Below, one piece after another: positions 59,719-64,000 of a DNA stretch of 64,000 nucleotides (positions are counted from its first letter, which is position 1; the number at the start of each line of letters is the position of its first letter). This DNA comes from Halomonas nitroreducens. Its GTDB lineage: Bacteria > Pseudomonadota > Gammaproteobacteria > Pseudomonadales > Halomonadaceae. A program made the translations under genes and the position numbers. The DNA lies in NCBI RefSeq assembly GCF_003966155.1, contig NZ_RXNS01000011.1:62001-126000 (forward strand), in the 5' to 3' direction. Below the pieces are notes generated by a model, which saw only the letters and a program-made list of their open reading frames with translations, was not told the DNA's origin and searched no databases.

Positions 59719-60561
59719 ATGCACTACCAGGACGCACTCCATGTCGCCGCCGCCCAGAACAACGCCCGCCTCGGCGAGGTCGACGCCAACCTCGAGCGAC
59801 ACCTCGAGGTCATCGCCGAGGCGCGGGAGCAGGCGGTCGAGCTGCTGGTCTTCCCCGAGCTATCGCTGACCGGCTACGGCCTCGGTGGCGAGGTCATGCA
59901 GGTCGCGATGCCCGTGGAGGACCCGCGGCTCGCCCGGCTGGCCGAGGCCTGCGGCGCGATGCAGACCGTGGTCGGCTTTGTCGAGGAAGCCAGCCCCGGC
60001 GAGTACTACAACGCCCTGGCCATCCTTCAGGATGGCGGGATCGTGGCCGTGCATCGCAAGCTCAACCTGCCCACCTATGGCGGGCTCGAGGAGGGCAAGT
60101 GGTTCACCCATGGCAGCGAGCTCACCCAGGCCACGGTGCGCCCCGGCTGGTCCGCCACCCAGCTGATCTGTGCCGACCTGTGGAACCCGGCCCTGGTCCA
60201 TGCCGCCCTGCTGCCCCGCCCCACGGTGCTCTGCGCGCCGATCAACTCGGCCTCCGGCATCGTCAGCGAGGACTTCTCCAACGAGCAGAACTGGCTGCTC
60301 AACGTGCGCTTCTATGCCATGACCTATGGCACCCCGGTGATCATGGCCAACCGCTTCGGCCCCGAGGGTGCCAGCCACTTCTGGGGCGGCTCGCGGATCC
60401 TCGGCCCCCGCGGCGAGGTGCTCGCCGAGGCCGAGGATCGGGAAATGCTGATCACCGCCACCCTCTCGCGTACGCATATCGCTCGGGCCCGTTTCGAGCT
60501 GCCCACCCACCGCGATGCCGATACCCCCCTGGTACGCGAGCTGATGGCCGGCTACCGTTGA
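59719..60561 (+). CDS. Nitrilase-superfamily carbon-nitrogen hydrolase
   Basis: 280 residues with the E-K-C catalytic set: E47 in LLVFPELSLTGYG, K114 in VHRKLNLPTYGGLEEGKWF, and C151 in QLICADLWNP. The LICADLWNP form of the cysteine loop resembles amidase domains of NAD synthetases and related amidases. It hydrolyses an amide or nitrile; the substrate is unknown. It is a lone gene between a small membrane protein and gluconokinase. Confidence 0.87.
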   Translation: MHYQDALHVAAAQNNARLGEVDANLERHLEVIAEAREQAVELLVFPELSLTGYGLGGEVMQVAMPVEDPRLARLAEACGAMQTVVGFVEEASPGEYYNALAILQDGGIVAVHRKLNLPTYGGLEEGKWFTHGSELTQATVRPGWSATQLICADLWNPALVHAALLPRPTVLCAPINSASGIVSEDFSNEQNWLLNVRFYAMTYGTPVIMANRFGPEGASHFWGGSRILGPRGEVLAEAEDREMLITATLSRTHIARARFELPTHRDADTPLVRELMAGYR

Positions 60562-60623
60562 CTGGCCATGCCTGCCGCCCGGGCAGGCATGGCCTTTCGC
60601 CCCCTCTCCCTTTGCCGGAAAAA

Positions 60624-60632
60624 TGCTAGAAT
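60624..60632 (+). promoter_or_regulatory. Extended -10 element before gntK
   Basis: TGCTAGAAT: TG plus TAGAAT, 42 bases before the gluconokinase start. There is no good -35, as is common for extended -10 promoters. Confidence 0.4.
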
Positions 60633-60673
60633 CACGGGCATCCAATGGACGCTAGAACAAAGAAGATTCTCGC

Positions 60674-61186
60674 ATGCATACTGACGCGAAAAGCATTCTC
60701 GTCATGGGGGTTTCCGGCTCGGGAAAATCTCATATAGGACGCCAGGTTGCCGCCGCCATCGATGCCACCTTTATCGACGCGGATGACTATCACAGCGCCG
60801 CCAATGTCGCCAAGATGGCCCGGGGCGAACCCCTTACCGACGACGACCGCGCCGCCTGGCTGCAGGTCCTGGCCGACCTCTACCGGCGCTACCGCACCGC
60901 GGGTCAGTCGCTGGTCATCGGCTGCTCGGCCCTCAAGCGCCGCTACCGTGACCGGCTTCGCCAGGGCGCTCCCGACCTGCAGATCCTCTATCTTCACGGC
61001 AGCCGTAACCTGCTGTTGCAGCGGCTCGATAACCGCGACGATCACTTCTTTGCCGGCGCGCACATGCTCGACAGCCAGCTCGCGACCCTCGAGGTTCCCG
61101 ACGAGACGGAGGCTTTTCGCTGTAACGTCCGTTCGCCCCCCCGTGAGATTGTCGAGGCCTTCACGGCAAGGCTCCGCTCGACCTGA
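60674..61186 (+). CDS. gntK: Gluconokinase
   Basis: 170 residues, standard length. Walker A GVSGSGKS at 12-19, DATFIDADDYHSAANVAKMARGEPLTDDDRAAWL near 30-63 (the gluconate-binding and DDDR loop), VIGCSALKRRYRDRLR near 81-96. It phosphorylates gluconate to 6-phosphogluconate. No gnt transporter is adjacent. A strong terminator follows. Confidence 0.94.
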   Translation: MHTDAKSILVMGVSGSGKSHIGRQVAAAIDATFIDADDYHSAANVAKMARGEPLTDDDRAAWLQVLADLYRRYRTAGQSLVIGCSALKRRYRDRLRQGAPDLQILYLHGSRNLLLQRLDNRDDHFFAGAHMLDSQLATLEVPDETEAFRCNVRSPPREIVEAFTARLRST

Positions 61187-61212
61187 TCCGATTTCCCGCT
61201 CAGAAAAGACAA

Positions 61213-61243
61213 GAAAGCGGCGCCCAGGCGCCGCTTTCTTTTT
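61213..61243 (+). terminator. Rho-independent terminator after gntK
   Basis: GAAAGCGGCGCC-CA-GGCGCCGCTTTC followed by TTTTT. Very stable, classical form. Confidence 0.92.
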
Positions 61244-61404
61244 GGGCCATACAGCCATGGTCTATCGGCAGAAAAACACGCCTTTCTCAAGGGCAACTCA
61301 TCGACAAACGCCGCGCCAAGCGGTCCCTGATTGCCAGGCCGCATGCGGCGGCATCCTCCAACGCTTGGCGCCCTACCCGCCAAGGGAGTGGCCACCGCCC
61401 CTGC

Positions 61405-61432
61405 AGGAAAGCGCGCCGGCCGCAGCCGGCGC
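61405..61432 (-). terminator. Terminator after the TRAP transporter genes
   Basis: Minus strand GCGCCGGC-TGCG-GCCGGCGC (61432-61413) then CGCTTTCC, five bases after the dctM stop. A short T-run makes it plausible. Confidence 0.6.
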
Positions 61433-61436
61433 GGGA

Positions 61437-62738
61437 TTAGACCAGCCACATGGCCAGGTTGGGCCAGAACAGCAGCGCGAACAGCACGCACAGCTGCAAG
61501 GCGATGAACGGCAGCAGCGAGACGAAGATGTCCTTGAGACTCACGCTCGGCGGCGCCACGCCCTTGAGGTAGAAGGCCGCGGGACCGAAGGGCGGCGACA
61601 GGAAGGACACCTGCATGTTCACGGCGAACAGGATGCCGAACCAGATCGGGCTGTAGCCCAGCTGCTCGATGATCGGCACGAAGATCGGCAGGGTCAGCAT
61701 GGCCACGCCGATCCAGTCGAGGAACATGCCGAGCACCAGCAGGATGGCCATCATCACCAGGATGATCACGATGGGCGCCACGTCCAGGCCCATGATCATG
61801 CTCGAGATGAAGCGGTTGCCGCCCATCAGGTTGTAGACCCCGACCAGCGCCGCCGCGCCGATGCCGATCCAGATGATCATGCCGCAGGTGATCAGCGTCT
61901 GGCCCAGGCTCTCGTGCATGGTCTTGATCGAGAACTCGCCGCGCGCGACCACCGCCAGCAGCACGCCGAACACGCCCATCGCCGCCGCCTCGGTGACCGA
62001 GGCCACGCCGCCGTAGATCGAGCCCAGCACCAGCACGGCGATCAGCCCCGGCACGATGATCGCCTTGAGGGCCTGGCCCCGGCTGGCGAAGCCTTCCTCG
62101 CGGTCGGCGTCGGTCATCGGCGGCCCCATCGCGGGGTTGCGCAGGCAGCGCACCAGCACATAGCCGATGTAGGAGAGCATCAGGATCACCGCCGGGGTGA
62201 TGGCCGCGGTGAACAGGTCGGCGATCGACTCGGAGGCGATCAGGCCGTAGATGATCAGCACGATGGACGGCGGCATCATGGTGCCCAGCGCCCCGCCGGC
62301 GCAGACCACGCCGATCGACAGGTGCTTGTCGTAGCCCAGCCGCAGCATCTGCGGCAGCGCCAGGATCCCCAGCAACACGATCTCGCCGCCGATGATGCCC
62401 GACAGCGCAGCCAGGAAGAAGGCCACCACGATGGTCTGCACCGCCACGCCGCCGGGCAGGCGACCGGCGAAGACGCGCATGGCATTGAACAGGTCCTTGG
62501 CGATCCCCGATCGGTCGAGCAACGAGGCCATCAGCACGAACATCGGTACCGCCACCAGCGAGTACTCGGTGACGAAGCCATAGACGCGACTGGTGACCAG
62601 CGGCAGGGCGTTGGGGCCGAACCAGCCGAAGGTGAAGGCCAACGCGACCAGACCGGTGATAAAGGCCAGCGGCAGGCCGGTGACCAGCAGGGCGAAGATC
62701 AGCCCCACCAGCAGGAGGGTTCCGTTGGCGATATCCAT
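61437..62738 (-). CDS. dctM: TRAP transporter, large permease (DctM-type)
   Basis: 433 residues with about 12 membrane helices. TLLLVGLIFALLVTGLPLAFITGLVAL at the start, PMFVLMASLLDRSGIAKDLFNAM near 63-85, CAGGALGTMMPPSIVLIIYGLIA near 145-167, and FLSPPFGPAAFYLKGVAPP near 385-403. It carries a small acid together with sodium. One-base overlap with dctQ (TGATG). Substrate is set by the binding protein, not visible here. Confidence 0.94.
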   Translation of the reverse strand: MDIANGTLLLVGLIFALLVTGLPLAFITGLVALAFTFGWFGPNALPLVTSRVYGFVTEYSLVAVPMFVLMASLLDRSGIAKDLFNAMRVFAGRLPGGVAVQTIVVAFFLAALSGIIGGEIVLLGILALPQMLRLGYDKHLSIGVVCAGGALGTMMPPSIVLIIYGLIASESIADLFTAAITPAVILMLSYIGYVLVRCLRNPAMGPPMTDADREEGFASRGQALKAIIVPGLIAVLVLGSIYGGVASVTEAAAMGVFGVLLAVVARGEFSIKTMHESLGQTLITCGMIIWIGIGAAALVGVYNLMGGNRFISSMIMGLDVAPIVIILVMMAILLVLGMFLDWIGVAMLTLPIFVPIIEQLGYSPIWFGILFAVNMQVSFLSPPFGPAAFYLKGVAPPSVSLKDIFVSLLPFIALQLCVLFALLFWPNLAMWLV

Positions 62739-63334
62739 CAGGCGGTGCCCTCCATGTCATCGGGGTCGGGGGCCGGCTTGCCGCGCAGCGACTGCCCCAG
62801 GTGCAGCAGCGCCTGCACGCACATGATCGCCAGGGCCACCAGGATCATGCCCTTCACCAGGGCCGGGATGGGCGGGTTCCAGGCGGTGCCGGAACGCTCC
62901 AGCTGCCACTCCCCCAGCGGATTGTGGGAGGCATCCCAGAACATCACCGTGGCCGCGTAGGTCATGCCCAGGCAGAACAGGAAGGTCACCAGGTCATTGA
63001 AGCGATCGAGCCACAGCTTGGCCGTGGGGCCGACGCTGTCGTAGAGCACCCGCACCCGGATATGCCGATTGCAGGCCAGGGCCGCGGGGCCGCCGAGGGC
63101 GAAGCTCACCGCCACCAGCATGACCACGCTTTCATGCACCCAGGAGGTCGGCGAGCCGAAGGCGTAACGCATGATGACCTCGAAGACACTGATGACCATG
63201 GCGACGAACACCAGCCAGGCCGCCAGGCGACCACAGGCCATGACGCCGCGATCGAAGGCATTGCGCACCGGGTCGGTGGGGGCAACCTCGTCAGAGGCCG
63301 AGCCGCCCGCCGGGCGACGAGACTCTCGAGTCAT
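62738..63334 (-). CDS. dctQ: TRAP transporter, small permease (DctQ-type)
   Basis: 198 residues with four membrane helices: LAAWLVFVAMVISVFEVIMRYAF near 34-56, WVHESVVMLVAVSFALGGPAALACNRHIRV near 62-91, FNDLVTFLFCLGMTYAATVMFW and ALVKGMILVALAIMCVQALL. It pairs with DctM in the inner membrane. It follows the binding-protein gene after an 87-base gap with two hairpins. Confidence 0.92.
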   Translation of the reverse strand: MTRESRRPAGGSASDEVAPTDPVRNAFDRGVMACGRLAAWLVFVAMVISVFEVIMRYAFGSPTSWVHESVVMLVAVSFALGGPAALACNRHIRVRVLYDSVGPTAKLWLDRFNDLVTFLFCLGMTYAATVMFWDASHNPLGEWQLERSGTAWNPPIPALVKGMILVALAIMCVQALLHLGQSLRGKPAPDPDDMEGTA

Positions 63335-63356
63335 GGGACTTCCTCAACGAAAGGGG

Positions 63357-63417
63357 CGGGCCATCCGCGCGGATGGCCCGAGGCGTGACAGCCGGCCGGC
63401 GGCATCTGCCGGCCGGA
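63357..63417 (-). other. Two hairpins between dctP and dctQ
   Basis: A perfect 24-bp palindrome (63357-63380, half-site CGGGCCATCCGC) and a second stem (GCCGGCCGG arms, 63391-63417). On the minus-strand transcript they lie just after the binding-protein gene, where such stems often protect its mRNA and give more binding protein than permease. Confidence 0.6.
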
Positions 63418-63421
63418 CGGC

Positions 63422-64000
63422 TTACAGCAGGTTGTGGTTTTCCAGGTAGGCCACCACCGACTCGTAGAACTCGGCGGTGATCTCGTTCTTCTCGGCCCAG
63501 GTCGCCCACTCTTCCTTGGCAATGTTGCGGAACTTGGTACGCTCCTCCGCCGGCAGGTCGATGATCTCGATGTCCGGGTCCTGGCGCGCCTCGCGCACGG
63601 CCTCCAGGTCACGGGTCTTGAGCTCGGCGACCATCTCGTAGGCCAGGTCGTCCACCGAGGTCTCGAGGATCGCCTTGAGGTCCGCCGGCAGGCCGTCCCA
63701 GATGTCCTTGTTCAAGGACACCGCGACCATCGGCAGGGAGTGGAAGCCGGGATACAGCGGATAGGGCGCGAACTCGTGCAGGCCCTGGGACTGGTTGGTG
63801 GCGAACACCGTGTAGTCGGCGGCGTCGATCACGCCCTTCTCCAGCCCCGTGTAGACCTCGGAGCCCGGCAGATTGACCGGCGTGGCGCCGGCGGCCTCGA
63901 AGATGTTGTAGACCATGCCTTCCGGGGCGCGCAGCTTGAGGCCCTGCATGTCCTCGACCGAGCGGATCGGTTTGGTGGACGGCAGCGACTCCAGGCCGGT
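63422..64000 (-). CDS. dctP: TRAP transporter substrate-binding protein, DctP-type (partial)
   Basis: The C-terminal 190 or so residues only; the start lies beyond the right edge. SVEDMQGLKLRAPEGMVYNIFEAAGATPVNLPGSEVYTGLEKGVIDAADYT is typical of the DctP fold, with the carboxylate-binding arginine in KLRAPEG. The end, EFYESVVAYLENHNLL, closes the long C-terminal helix. It delivers an organic acid to DctQM encoded downstream. The subfamily cannot be set without the missing half. Confidence 0.9.
   Translation of the reverse strand, partial: TGLESLPSTKPIRSVEDMQGLKLRAPEGMVYNIFEAAGATPVNLPGSEVYTGLEKGVIDAADYTVFATNQSQGLHEFAPYPLYPGFHSLPMVAVSLNKDIWDGLPADLKAILETSVDDLAYEMVAELKTRDLEAVREARQDPDIEIIDLPAEERTKFRNIAKEEWATWAEKNEITAEFYESVVAYLENHNLL

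Noticed and set aside
60747-62960. A 737-codon plus-strand frame with HRQ-rich repeats
   Set aside because: Antisense shadow of dctM and dctQ; it also runs through the gntK terminator.

Overview
This is a GC-rich gammaproteobacterial chromosomal window, most like Halomonadaceae (Halomonas and relatives). That rests on the gene content (put, suf and btu/cob loci, an Opu-type osmoprotectant uptake system, TRAP transport) and the composition. It is inference, because there is no rRNA or marker gene to test. No CRISPR array, insertion sequence, prophage or rRNA is visible. There is one tRNA, tRNA-Gly(CCC).

Layout. 0-4.4 kb: an RpiR-type regulator behind four operator-like repeats, a quinone oxidoreductase, a GNAT-like unknown, a glycerophosphodiesterase and a decayed MFS transporter pseudogene. 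4.4-17.9 kb: a minus-strand corrinoid uptake, salvage and assembly locus. The upstream arm is cobT-cbiZ-cbiB-cobD-cobU-cobS-cobC-cobU2. A cobalamin riboswitch with its own candidate promoter follows, then btuB-btuF-btuC-btuD, a cobB remnant, cobO and cobQ. Most junctions are ATGA overlaps. cobB keeps only its two ends in an open frame, so this locus alone cannot start from cobyrinic acid. 18-20.9 kb: periplasmic sulfite dehydrogenase (sorAB-like) and a radical SAM gene under a textbook LexA-box promoter. 20.9-28.3 kb: housekeeping and unknown genes (alcohol dehydrogenase, DUF2797, YeaC, rhomboid protease, metallophosphoesterase, NAD kinase, DMT exporter, a Pmp3-like fusion, a CBS-pair protein). 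28.3-32.5 kb: tRNA-Gly, an Fnr/Anr oxygen sensor, a second Crp/Fnr regulator, a ferritin-like protein and an isolated degenerate GGDEF protein. Parts of this stretch are visibly lower in GC.

33-38.8 kb: an AraC-type regulator, bifunctional putA without a DNA-binding domain, and putP. The putA upstream region carries a 21-bp-phased direct repeat suited to an AraC activator. 39.4-40.8 kb: two tandem OmpW-family porins. The second has a perfect FNR box and a second FNR-like site at about -41.5 of a candidate promoter, which ties it to the Fnr gene in the same window. 40.9-48 kb: gamma-glutamylcyclotransferase, YqcC, a cystine-type ABC importer with a perfect 10-6-10 palindrome upstream, DUF3549, a RimB-like protease with RimK, and two small families.

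48-54.1 kb: the suf iron-sulfur assembly operon (sufR-sufB-sufC-sufD-sufS-sufT, minus strand), with an IscR-type box over the candidate -10 of its promoter and a non-coding insertion between sufB and sufC. 54.5-58 kb: a four-gene quaternary-ammonium (Opu-type) ABC importer. 58-64 kb: an MmgE/PrpD protein, a 42-residue membrane protein, a nitrilase-family hydrolase, gluconokinase and a TRAP dicarboxylate-type transporter whose binding protein runs off the right edge.

The most interesting signals are regulatory and evolutionary: the coupled cobB remnant, the four-site operator array, the LexA, FNR, IscR and AraC promoter architectures, the small ORF or sRNA beside tRNA-Gly, and the element inside the suf operon. 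I did not find a clearly undescribed multi-gene system.
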